A DNA stretch of 64,000 bases from Spirometra erinaceieuropaei (Eukaryota; Platyhelminthes; Cestoda; Diphyllobothriidea; Diphyllobothriidae), in assembly GCA_902702965.1 (NCBI GenBank), contig CACRXP010000621.1:54412-118411 (forward strand), written 5' to 3'. Under the pieces are notes generated by a model. That model did not search any database, was not told where the DNA came from, and saw only the letters and a list, made by a program, of their open reading frames with translations. A program made the translations under genes and the position numbers. Positions 11,689 through 22,667 of this stretch are shown one piece after another. The stretch's first letter is position 1, and each line of letters begins with the position of its first letter.

Positions 11689-11924
11689 TTACCCCAAATT
11701 CAAATATACTTTCAGAAATAAACTAAGAATTTCGTTTAGAAAATCTTCCCATCTGTGTACTTGAAACTCCTCCCTTATGACGTCGTAATGCCGATAGGGA
11801 CGCAAAATGCCGTTGCTTTCTTCAATTGTCATTCCCAATAGCGCTATGTGTTCTTTTATAATTCTGAATTGCAACACCACGGTCGCCTTCCAGTAGGATA
11901 TCTTTCCAAGTGGTATTGTGGGTG
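11689..11924 (-). CDS. Terminal exon of secreted-family gene, copy A
   Basis: Unrecognised family. On the minus strand an acceptor (ttgttaaAG at 11925-11926) opens a 236-nt exon in phase 1 that runs to TAA at 11689-11691, with AATAAA 11 nt later. It encodes about 78 residues: 'PTIPLGKISY', then 'RIIKEHIALLGM', 'YDVIREEFQV' and a C-terminal 'FLNEILSLFLKVYLNLG'. The copy B exon (31835-32070) has the same length, frame and stop, with about 68% identical residues. Exon 3 of the plus-strand gene at 56406-56626 shares G-x-I-x-Y, an R..(K)E..LIL/IALL block and a final E.(M/I)L.(I/L)FL. It would follow the exon at 16102-16317 after a roughly 4.2-kb intron, giving ..NST-A-PTIP... No known domain is seen. 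Confidence 0.6.
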
Positions 11925-11929
11925 CTTTA

Positions 11930-13640
11930 ACAATGCAGTGCAATTTTTGTTATGAGGACAGTAAGGAATGTAGAAAACAAAAAATGCATGCATTTATAAT
12001 TTTATAAATGTCCGCTTGTTAAAATTCGTAAATGGTACCAGTCACTCCGTCTTCGGAAAGCATCGTTTTGGGCGTTTAAGAACTGATGCGATAAGAGCTG
12101 TGATTAAACTGCACGTGCTTTTTATCTAGTGTAAGGAAAGTATTTTCCACACAAAATGTAGCAATATGCACTGCGTGGAATTTGTTGGTAAAATTAAAGG
12201 TCAGCTACGTAAAATAAAGTAATTGTTGCTTTGAATCAAAATAAAAGTAGATGAATGAAATCGAGACATTTCGCAGTCCGTATTCGGTTTGGTTTATTCT
12301 AGTTTGCTGGATTATTTTAATCACAGAAAACGATTTGCTTAAGATGAATTTATTCTGCATCTATTTCGGGCAGAAACAATAGGCCAACATTCGGCAAACT
12401 TCGATATTTTCCGATATCTTAATAATTTCTTAATTATTAAAACATGATAAGTGATTGTCTCTAAAAACATCTAAATTTATTTCATAACCGTCCACAAGCG
12501 AGCAAGAAGACAATTATGTTTGTTGTTACCGTAAATTCTCCATTATATATCACTTAGGGCTATTCACAGGGAGCATTTGTCAATGTTTTCAGCATGGATA
12601 TGTGGAGAAAAAAGAGGGAATGTTGTAAACATCTGCTGAACTGTATGATAGATCCACTTATTCGTAGGTGGCTGAATAGAAAACGTTTTGATTTGTTGAG
12701 TAATCTATTTTTCATGAACTTCCGGGCTTGAGCAATATTTATTTTAATGAGCTTTTTTGGGCAAGGCTAAAAATCTGTCTAGGAAGTCATTGGTCCGAAG
12801 AACTTCTACCAAGAGCACACTGTATCAGGACAATTGACGGCTGACGATGTGAAAGACATTTACATTGGGACAGCGAGTATTCTGACGTTTAGTCACGGAC
12901 GCCGCAAATGACATAGTGCTGATCAACATCGTAAAACATATTTTCGGTTACGACGATATTGATGGACTTTAAAGTTATAATTTAATATTTCAAAAAATAT
13001 TAATTCAGTTTGGCATGCAAAACTCACGAGATTTTCTGAGTACAGGCTGTCCCAGAACCTTTAGTCTGACAAGCATTTTTTCACAAATAACATGAGACTA
13101 ACTCTCACCGAAAATTTCTTTGCAACAATCAAAAAGAAATCGGGATCATGGTTGAAAGCAATTTCTCATGCAGCTACCATTGAGTCTTCTGTTTAATATT
13201 TGGAAAGACTAAATCACCAAAAACGACTTAATAATTTATATGTGCGCCTGAATAAAAAAAACAATTATTTCTGGAAAACACGGCATACTCTACTTCCGAT
13301 AGAATTAATTGCCACTAAACCAGACATGTGTTTTGCTGTCATTCTGCGTGACACGATTGTGAGGGACTCGCCTTAGCAGTGTCCTCAAACATCCTCCTAG
13401 CGGTTTCTTTTATATGAGCCCCAGGGCAGAAGGAAACGAATAATCTGAGATATGATTGACTATAGGACATGAATTAAAGTTTCTAAGACATAACTATTTG
13501 GGGTCACTCCCTAATTTCACCGAAGATGTAGGTCGCTGACAACGAATTTCCGTAGAATAACCACGTTATGTCCGCCCTGCAAATAAATTATGTTAGGCGT
13601 AGCATGAAATGCATATGACAAACGTATTTTACGAAACTCC
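11930..13640. other. Presumed intron sequence, copy A
   Basis: AT-rich and diverged relative to 32.1-35.9 kb, with no open frame conserved between copies. It lies between the two minus-strand exons of the copy A gene and is read as intron. Confidence 0.4.
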
Positions 13641-14530
13641 CGTGAACGATCTCATGAAATGTTGGCTGAAATTCTGAAATGTGTTTTAGATTAGGAAGGA
13701 TTTGAATAAACCTTTTATCGTCCTTCTGCAGTAAACAAAATCGGCGAAGACGACTACTAATTTAGCATACATTTTCGATCTTCAAATGTTCTTTAATTTC
13801 ATATATATTATTTAGAAAACAAGCACAAAAATTTGTTTTCTTTTATCCTTTCGGTAGATAATCAAAATGCCTTCAGGTAGAATATTTGAAGCAACTAAAT
13901 ATTTTGCTTTAAATAACGGTCTGATAACAAAACGTTTAAGACCGTGCAATGTCCAAACATACAGCATCACACATGTCCGTTTACCAGTGATCCCCATGAA
14001 ACGCGTAACAAAATCAGCATCCATTACTGCGTTTTTATGAACTTAACATTATATTTTTTAAAGTTACACAGGAATATATCATCTTCCTAACGGGAATAAC
14101 ATGGAGCTCTTGGACTGAAATCCCAAATGAAAATGCAACGGCTGATCTCGCTCAAACTTTTCCACGAATTCGGAAATTATTTAAAACCCTTAATATACGC
14201 GGTTTTCGATAAAAGCTTGAAAAAATGTGCTTGCCGAATAAAAGCATAACACTGAGCTTACTTATGTTTATGTTTTGTATTAAATTTATATGACCATCTA
14301 AAACTAATGTTAACATGCATAGTTCATATTTAGTCTTTTTTCCGAGTTTGTTTTCTGCAGAAATTTGAGAAGAAGCGAATTCCAAAGCCGATACCTAAGC
14401 GAGTCAAATATATTATAGGATTATGTCTCACGATGAGCAATAGTACAGTACTACCCGAGTAATCCTAACTAATCGAGAAAGCATTTCAGAATTTCAGCCA
14501 ACATTTCATCAGATGTGTCACGCACTGAAC
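13641..14530. mobile_element. MITE (M3), inserted after the segmental duplication
   Basis: Left end 'gatctcatgaaatgttggct' (near 13652) and right end 'agccaacatttcatcaga' (near 14500) are inverted copies, followed by 'cacgcactg'. The corresponding place in copy B (about 35.89-35.91 kb, 'gaaactcctgccacaca') lacks the element, while flanks match on both sides ('gaaactcc' before; 'agttaaa.ccatgtcct' after). No transposase is encoded; the minus frames at 13812-14024 and 14152-14385 are repeat sequence. Confidence 0.68.
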
Positions 14531-16100
14531 GTACTAACCAAAACCGGGATAGTTAAAACCATGTCCTGCACTGACTTATTTCTGAAATTATTTGCTTAAT
14601 TATTATATTGTGGTTGTTATTGTCCTTCATCGTTTTGTCGCTGTAGTTACATATAATCGTCTGCCGGTAGTTATATAACACGTTTGCTAATTTACCCTTT
14701 ATAAGGCTTTGTTTGTTTTGGTGACAAATGGTAGAAAACGGTTTTATTAAGCTAGCAAGCAAGATTGCAAAAACAAAACGGTGCTTCTTTTTGATAACCG
14801 ACCGTTTTTTAACGCATTACACCTTTTGTTGACTTTGAGTGGGTGGCTCATGCGTCGCAAAGATTTTAGTGTGCAGTCCGTAACCTTTTATCATATAGGT
14901 CACAAACTGTGCATTATAGTACCATGCATAAGCATAATCGTTATGTACACATTTATGGAGTAACAAGCTCACAATCATGATGCAATAACAAATGTACTGT
15001 CGCAATAAAAATAACCAGATGCAATCTGTAAAATCTCTAAAAGTTATTCGCAAGCATTCCCTTTACGGATTTGTTTCGAATTTTACATCTGAGTATTTAT
15101 TAGAAGTGACACGTTGCCAAAATTGGTTTTTTATTTAGCATCTTAATGACGCCATGCGATGCATCGATGTGTTTGCCGCTAATAATTTCATCCCAGAAAC
15201 AGTTAGACCTTGTTGCAAGAATCCCTCGTAAAAAGCATTTATCCTCTATGAAACATTACACCGCATTCTTCGATTTATCCAATCAGGCATGTGGAATATA
15301 TAAAGAAAGATTATTGATGTACGTAATTCATCAGTATGATACACCCGTAGGATATAAGTTTTTACGGACAATTTTCGATAAAACCAACTTAACAATTCAG
15401 AAGTGCAGTATTCTTGCTAAACTGCTTTTGTATACGAGGGTATAAATTTGAAGATTGGGAATCGCATGTCTAACACAGACTCAAATAATATTTATTCCCA
15501 GTTATATAATCCACGTATTGAAGTACCCGCGCCTTAAGCAACGCGTCGAGCATCGTTTTAAATGAGTCAGTATAAGTTATTATCTATTAGGTGGCTGTTT
15601 TTCAACAAGGTTCAGCCCTTTTGAACTGGAAACTTATGTTTTCAAGAGCCATTTTAAAAGCGCCTTGCATATTTGTGTTACCAAAGACTAGGTCAGACTA
15701 AAACAGAAGTATTCTATTTAATGAAATGAAGGATTTTTTCGTTATAAACATGCATTTGTTAAAGGAGGCTGCTAATTATTTCCTAAATAGCTTCGAAATT
15801 ATCACAACTGTTAGCCAACTTAAGACGAAAGTCAGAATGCCCTACATATTTTCGGAAATTTTTTAGCTTATCGAATATCTTAAATCCACAGTTATATGAT
15901 ATCACTCACTTTTACACTTAATGGTACCTTACGTTTACATACAACGTATATCACTTAGGCAATAAGAAACCCCTTCAAATGTTCAAATGTACTTATCAGT
16001 TAAGTTTCTAGTCGCAAATTCAAATGTACATGGTTTTCTGACCACTAAGCTCTGCGCAATGTGTTGTTATCTGAGGCAATTTTCTGCATCCATATGCTTA
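14531..16100. other. Presumed intron sequence, copy A
   Basis: Continues the collinear match with copy B (about 35.9-37.6 kb). Frames such as 14817-15053 (-) and 15146-15445 (+) are interrupted in copy B, so they are not supported as exons. Confidence 0.4.
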
Positions 16101-16101
16101 C

Positions 16102-16317
16102 CTGTAGAGTTTGCGTTCGACCATATGCAAAGGCTGAGGTCGGTTGATACCAGTCTGCAAGACCAGATGTCTGAATTTACGCCGCAACCGTAGTTTACAA
16201 ACGGGTCTACACCGCATGCATGCAGAAAACTCAACCCTGATTTAGAAAGTAGTGGTCGTGCCGACTGCAAGTCGCTGAATATATTTCTTGCGGTAGAACC
16301 GACGAGCATGTGCTGAT
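16102..16317 (-). CDS. Exon 2 of secreted-family gene, copy A
   Basis: Unrecognised family. The minus-strand acceptor TTCATTTTAG precedes 'atcagcac', and the donor CTACAG/GTAAGC follows (gcttac at 16096-16101). The exon is 216 nt, phase 1 at both ends, and open throughout. It encodes about 72 residues with four cysteines ('LHACGV', 'NYGCGV', 'IWSCRL', 'SLCIW') and an N-S-T glycosylation sequon at the end. Copy B (37662-37877) keeps the length, both splice sites and all four Cys while changing about a third of residues. Exon 2 of the plus-strand gene (55261-55458) shares the phase, the opening D, an R-P-L motif and W-x-C. Symmetric phase-1 exons are typical of extracellular proteins. The upstream exon was not found with confidence. 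Confidence 0.6.
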
Positions 16318-16849
16318 CTAAAATGAATTTAGTAGGAAAATCTTAGATAAATAGCCGCAAATGCGGGAGACATTTTTTGTCCACTTATCCGAAACTGTGA
16401 AATTTGTTTGCTACTTATCACTACCTAAACCTGAGGAAAAGCCCAGTTCTTCGAATAAATGTATGAATATAACTGCAAAGTTGCTTTTAAATGTTTTCTA
16501 CAGTCTTGTAGTCTTTAAAGACTTGATTTGATTTTCTACTATCAAGAGAGGGCATTCATTGTGTCAGACAGGTTATGCATTTAATGTTGTCTTCAATTAT
16601 TAATATATTATTAGTGGAGCGGTAGATGCGGTTACCCTTGATTTGCTCTTCCTTAAGCAGCTCTGTGGCTACTTTGACGCCAGTTCTCTTATAAAACTAA
16701 TATTTTATCGTAATCATCTGGTTTTATAGCAGACCACGTGTGAAAAGCCTATACAATTACCCAATAAACGTTTTGTCTCAACTCTTGCATACCTAAGTGC
16801 AAAAATGTTGAAAAGAGCCAGTAGTAAATATTTCTACCGAAATTCTATG

Positions 16850-19140
16850 AGAAGAAAATTAGAAATCGAGAAGAGACATTCGATTAACAATTAATTGCTA
16901 GGTGTTAAACTGGATATTTTATAAACTTTTTGGCAACCCTAATGAGCTTAAAACAATCGACGCATATTTTAGGTAAATGTGCAGGTAATACACATATATA
17001 CATTTAAAAAACGTAATACCGCTTACAAATGGGCCAATCGTAATTGCAACTCAACGTCAAAGAAATGGCTATTGAAGTTAGAAAACACGTTTCTAGCAAG
17101 AAGACATAAAGTACGCCCATATTTAGCCGAACCTTCGAGAATAAAAGTTTGGCGTCTGCAGTTTTTATATATAATTCTAGACTATCGCGCACTCTAATTA
17201 CTACAGGCAGGTAATTCCTAACCAATAAAAATTCTTGCTGCGACCTAACTGGTGCACCATGACTCTAAGTAAAGCGTCTCATCGCCTTACCTTTTACAGC
17301 ACTGCGAGGACTATCATATTCTCCTGCTAACTTCGCAGAGACCAATCGGGATAACATTCCTTTTTCCAAGAATTAAGTCCTTGCTATTTGTGATTCGAAC
17401 ATTAGACTTCAACAAGCTATTTTTTTCAAAAATGCAGGTTAGATTTAAGGTATCTAGTTCGAAGTTATTGTCGGGTAATTTGTTCTTCTTCAAGGCAGGC
17501 AGGTACAAGCGAAAGCAACGGGATCGCCGATAGAGATATGCTGATTTCCGGTGCACACAAATTAGGTCATTAGAGCAATTGAAGAATAAAAGATGACTTG
17601 GCCTCATATGCGTAAACGTGGCAGCACTTTAGATAAATGATGCAGTCCAAGAACAAAAAAGTAGTATTAATATGTTTAAGTGTGCCGAAGCTTGGCGCAC
17701 AGTCAGATGTGCGCGTTTGCATGCTAAATTTTGGTGCGCGCTAAGTGGCCGTAGATTGTCTTCCCGCTTTCTATTTTGAGGTATACAGGCGCACTGTCAC
17801 AGCACCTACAGCTTAGTCCATCAAACTAAATATATGAAAGTCAATAATAATTATCTAATCATCTTTCATTTCCCTTAATTTGGGCATGCTATACTGCACA
17901 AATTTGAAAATGCGACAATGTGAACATTTTCGCTGAGCTGTTTTGAGAATAAAATTAGAAATCGAGCAGAAACATTTGATCAGCAACAAATAAATGGATG
18001 TCAAACCAAATATTTTTTTCAAAAGTTTTAGCAACTATAAAAATTTTACCTAATATTTTAAGCACAGTGTACGTAAAACATTCATGTGTATATATCTAAA
18101 AAAACTATAGATCACTTACAAATAAACCCATCGGAATTGCAACTCAATGTCAAGCAAATGGCTACCGAAGTTAGAAAACATGTTTTTATCAAGATGACAC
18201 AAAGTAGCCCATAATTAGACTGCCTTTAGAGAACTAAAGTTCGGCGTCTGCAATGGTCATTTATATTTAGGGGGTATCGTGTACTCCAATTACTACAGAC
18301 AAATAATTCCAAACCAAGTAAAATGCTTGCTGCAACCTGGTTGGTGGTCCTTAACTCTGAGTTAAGAGTCTCATAGCCATATCTTTAACAGCAATGCGAT
18401 AATTATTTCGTGCTAACTTTCAGATACAGATCGGTTTAACAATTATTTTTGCAGGAAGTAACACTTGTGTTATTTTAAATTTGACCATTGGGCTTCTACT
18501 AATCAATATTTTTCGAAAATGCAGGTAGGATTTTAGTTACCGAGTTCAACCTGATTACTGGGCTGTTTGTTTTCCATAAGGACAATCAGGTATTAAGGAA
18601 GGCCACTGGATTTCGGGCACAGAATACAATGATTTCGAATGCAAATGATTTCCAATTATTGCATATGAACATTAGAGGGATAAAAGGTGACTTGGCTTTG
18701 AATAAGAATAAATCAACCTGCGTAAATTTAGCATCGCTTTAGATAAATGCTGCAGACCAAGAACAGCAAATTAGTATTAACATGCTTAAGTGCGCTGGAG
18801 CTCGGAGCACAGTCAGGTATGTGCGTTGGCACAACTGTTTGCAACACAATCGTTTGGGGCGGGCTTAATGATGTTTAAAGTGTCCTTTTTTGAGCTATAT
18901 CGGTGCTATGTCACAATACCTTCTACTTAATTCGTCAAACCAGTCAAAATACACTTTTCAGGAGGACAGCATATTCCTTATCAACGGTGCGTTACATGGA
19001 AGTGTAACCTGGGACTGTGTATGCCGTCATCAGTCAACGGGCCATCCCAATTCCACTTCATTGCGATCAATGTCTTGCTGCGTGTTTACCAGAACACCCT
19101 ATATGCGACTATTTCCGCAACCGGGACCAGCAATCTAACA
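16850..19140. repeat. Local tandem duplication inside copy A
   Basis: About 16850-17850 and about 17940-19130 are diverged direct copies (markers 'attgcaactcaa.gtcaa.', 'gaagttagaaaaca', 'cttgctgc.acct', 'gcgcacagtcag'). Copy B has this unit once, at about 38350-39600, and the second copy A unit is closer to it. Open frames within (16979-17197, 17004-17225, 17314-17607, 18890-19138) are not consistently open across the three units. Confidence 0.65.
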
Positions 19141-20238
19141 TGATTTTATGCAAACGAAGAGCCAGCCTCCCACAAAACATCAGCAATACAGATAGATAAG
19201 TTGAAAATGTAATTCATCTATATAGTAACCTAGCTTTGGATAAGCAAATCATGGCCATACTAGGCGGCTGCGCAAATACCTGGACCATCTAGCAGGTAGA
19301 TCGTAGAACGACACTATGAATCTCCGCGAATTTGCTCGAAAGATTGACGGACGCTAGGTGAGCCTGAAGGAGCATGTTCCCTTTCTCTGTGGTCTTTACA
19401 CATTTTTATCACAAACCAGACGCTTTGAAGTCTCATAGCGTATCCCAAAGAGCAAAGCGCAATATTGATAGGATCGCGATGCTTCTATGAACGCATTATT
19501 TATCTGGAAAATAATTTTCGAAATGATTTTTATGGAATAGCAGAAGCCCAGTGGACTTTGGGAATATGGGGCAGCAAGCTGGTCTGGTGAAGTCGCGGCT
19601 AAAAGGCGACGTCAGCCCAGACCGGTAAATTAGAATTCGCTATATCGACGCCATGTCTGCTAATGTATTTGCTTAAAAAGCTTAAAAACCACATTTTATG
19701 CTGAACACTACTGAGATTCTGTAGAACCGAACGTAGAAGATTAGCTGGATACGAAGTAAGGTTCCCTCATAGCCTGATAGATGTACGGACAGATGCAAGC
19801 TTATGCCGTTTGTGTGAATAACATCCGGGTAATTGAGGTAAGCATCGCTCATATCATAAATGTATGCTTTGTTAACCTCTCTCCCTACGATCTTTCGTTT
19901 CTGCAAATAATGAGGCCTGCGACAAAAACCGATATGTTTATATTGATTGTTCTAGTCGGAAGAATGGTTAAACACAGTGCAAACATTGTTCAAGATGGTA
20001 AAGACAGTTAAGGGAATTCAAATCTACGTATAAAATCGAATGTATCTCTCATGCCTTTGGACTTAATATCTCAGAAGAGGTCCTTCTGCGGCTAACGTCA
20101 GCTACGTATACATGTCGCTATATCCCGCCATGCACTACTTACTAGAGTGAAGCCTTACCTTCAAAACAACAAACGCCTACTTACAGTCGCAGCATCATAG
20201 GCCTCAGTTTTGTGATTCGTAACAAAAATGCAGGGTGA

Positions 20239-20450
20239 CTACTGCCTTTTTTGTGGGACCCCACACCTTTCGCGTTTGTTCATACATTTGCAAAGGACTA
20301 CCGGCACAATTCGGTCGATGCAGAATTTATCATTTTGGCTGGCGTGCACCGCGCGTAACAAGGCCTGAAAAAATCCTGTTCTAACACAGACAGAACCAAG
20401 CATCACGATGAAAATAACCCTCACAGTGGGCAACATGTCCACCTCCCGTG
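20239..20450 (-). CDS. Candidate signal-peptide exon, copy A
   Basis: A minus-strand frame from the ATG at 20442 reads 'MDMLPTVRVIFIVMLGSVCV', a plausible signal peptide, followed by a short basic stretch with four cysteines ('FCIDRIV', 'LCKCMNKRERCGV') and a TAG at about 20239. The copy B counterpart (40685-40924) keeps the ATG and frame and continues a little further. The plus-strand frame over the same bases has a stop in copy A only. It may be the first exon of the minus-strand family gene or a separate short secreted peptide. No convincing phase-1 donor is conserved, so the link is uncertain. Confidence 0.3.
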
Positions 20451-20459
20451 CTTGTCGAA

Positions 20460-21535
20460 AATCATCTAAAACTATTTCGTATCGGATCCGATAGATGCAC
20501 GTGGATCTGCTAGGTCCCTTACAAGACAGCAGCTTTTAACCGCGCCTGTCTTATCTTTGTTTTAATCCTACCGCCAGCGGCCTAATAGTCGCAAAGGCCG
20601 ATATCCGCCAAACGCCCCACGACGTAGCGGGCGTTTTACAGCAACTTATGCCCGAATTAGTTCATACCGATAGACATTTTGTAAGGAGGACAAACGCGCA
20701 AGTGTTGTGACAGTGCGTGCATTAGTCTGAGATGTCGGTTTCGTAGAGGAGGTCGTCATCAGAGACCGTGAAAAGGCAACGTTGTCGGCTGCATACGTTC
20801 CTCCTAGTACAGCGCAAATGTAGCGTTCATAGTCTTATATCCAACAAGTTTGTCAGAACCACGCATATAAAAGACAAACAAAGTGAAGGAGAGCAAACTC
20901 TTGTCGTTTTACAGATCCCATGCAGCAACCGCCCTCGCCATTATGCAGAAAAGTTGGGACGATGAGTTAACTAGCGAGTAATGGAGTAAAAACGGGCAGT
21001 TCTTAGAGGCGACCCGCTATCAAGTCGCTACTCTCACTCCGGAGGAAGGTCTCGAATGCAACATCGCAAGCCAGCAATTGGGTTGGACGATAACTGCTGG
21101 AAGTCTGATTGTCTGCCACCAAATCCGTCAACAGATATTTTGGTATACATCCCTGTTATCACGCGTCTCGTTCTTGCGGCCAAGTGACACGGACCAATAC
21201 ACAAACAGGGGCGTACGCCCTCTTATTGCGAACATCACATCCGCCGCTCCTACCCCGTCATTGCTTGACTACGCAACAGCAAATTTGACGTTATCTTCGC
21301 TCAGTCTCTTACAATTGCCTCCTGCGCCATATCAGAAACTCAGACGGATACATTTGCTACCACAGTGATCACGCGTTAGTCTTCTTTAAAACAAGAACCT
21401 GGAATTCAAATACTTGCTTCCATTTTTGATTGAAAATGAGCGGAAAATCGGCCCATAGAGTTTGTCCTCTGTATAAGGTAGTCTTGCCCACAGCCTAAAA
21501 ACAATTTTCAGTAGTTTTTATGTTTTGCACGAAAC
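20460..21535. other. Duplicated stretch, no gene recognised
   Basis: Matches about 40.93-41.83 kb with small insertions and deletions. The frames at 20768-20965 and 21078-21368 (+) are not preserved in copy B. Read as intergenic or 5' flank. Confidence 0.4.
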
Positions 21536-21547
21536 ACCAACGTTTTC
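21536..21547. repeat. Target-site duplication, left of PLE-1
   Basis: ACCAACGTTTTC here is repeated exactly at 22656-22667. The empty site in copy B (41834-41845, ACCAACGTTGTC) has it once with one difference. It is a 12-bp duplication made on insertion. Confidence 0.78.
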
Positions 21548-22655
21548 TAAGTTCAGCGAATATTCCCATGTTGCAATTGAAAAGTCAAATTGGCGAACAC
21601 GTGTTTTCAGTAACTCTTCATCAGGCCAAAACGGTTACACTAACTTTCACAGTTTTGTTCCCCTCAACATCAAACGAAATCTAGTCCAGGGATTGGCAGC
21701 TAGAGTGCGACGTATCTGCTCTCCCGAGACTGTGGAGGCAGAACTGCAGCAGCTGCGGGATACACTCCACGAAAACGGATATCCAGAAAGATTTATCCTT
21801 CGAAATATAGGGGAGCGCACTGCAAAACCTACCATTGCAACTGCAGAAAAGAAGGACTTATTTATAAGATTGCCTTTTCAAGGAGACGCAGCAAGTGAAC
21901 TGGTAAAAAGACGTCTGAAGACAGCGATCACTAGCGCTTTCCCCGCGGCGAACATACATGTGTGTTTCACTAACTCTCCCCTCCTACGCTTGGGAGGTAA
22001 AGACCGACTCCCGTTGCAGGCCACATCAATGTGTATTTATTCATTCACTTGCTCCTGTGGAGCGGGCTACATCGGCCGTACAACGAGGCGTTTGGAAAAG
22101 AGAGTACGTGAACACATACCGGCCTGGCTAGGCAAAGGTGAGAAAAAATCGATCTCGAGTTCTATTCTCGCACATCTTGTCGATACGAATCACCGAGTCG
22201 ATGGCAAAGAAGCCTTTCAGATTGTCTACCGGACACCAGCAGGCTTCTCCAAAGGCCTACGCCAACGGGTGCTAGCTACAGCTTAGGCAGTGGCTATACA
22301 GCTAGCCAATCCAGTGCTATGCTGTCAGAAGACTCTGACACAGGCGCTCTGTCTTCCGTGGCCGACGCCGACCCCAACGTCGCTCCAACCTCCTGATGCC
22401 AGGGTGGGTGCACAAGGTACACGACGCACTCACAGCCTATGCCCCCCTCCTCCTCGCCCCCCGAACCCAATTACCACGACACGCCGACCACGCCATAGCA
22501 CGCCTCGTCATGCGAGTGGCGTGGGAACGATCGATGTTAATTGTCCCCGAATCATTTATAAGTCATGTAATTCGCATAACTTAAACTTCATTGTAACCGT
22601 TTTGGCCTGATAAAGAGTTACTGAAAACACGTGTTCGCCAATTTGAATTTTCAAT
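21548..22655 (+). mobile_element. Penelope-like element (PLE-1), 5' truncated, 1108 bp
   Basis: Bounded by a 12-bp target-site duplication and absent from the matching site in copy B, so both ends are known. It carries the end of a PLE reverse transcriptase plus a GIY-YIG endonuclease. About 64-bp inverted repeats lie at 21576-21639 and 22592-22655; the right one ends exactly at the insertion border and the left one starts 28 bp inside. It moved after the segmental duplication formed. Confidence 0.8.
21600..22610 (+). pseudogene. PLE reverse transcriptase C-terminus and GIY-YIG endonuclease, one stop
   Basis: One frame is open to TAG at 22284-22286 and continues in the same frame to TGA at 22608-22610. 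Early residues ('LNIKRNLVQGLAARVRRICS', 'LHENGYPERFILRNIGERT') fit the region after the palm and thumb of PLE reverse transcriptases. The catalytic YADD-type palm is not present. The endonuclease follows: 'CIYSFTCSCGAGYIGRTTRR' contains the GIY- and YIG-like strands and a CxC pair, then 'LEKRVREHIPAWL' with the conserved Arg. After the stop, 'AVAIQLANPVLCCQK' looks like normal PLE C-terminal sequence, so the TAG is a disabling mutation. No start codon of its own is needed; the first ATG at 21525 lies in flanking DNA. Confidence 0.72.
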
Positions 22656-22667
22656 ACCAACGTTTTC
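22656..22667. repeat. Target-site duplication, right of PLE-1
   Basis: Exact repeat of 21536-21547. Downstream sequence ('ctctagtgttcgcga') rejoins the match with copy B at 41844 onward. Confidence 0.78.
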
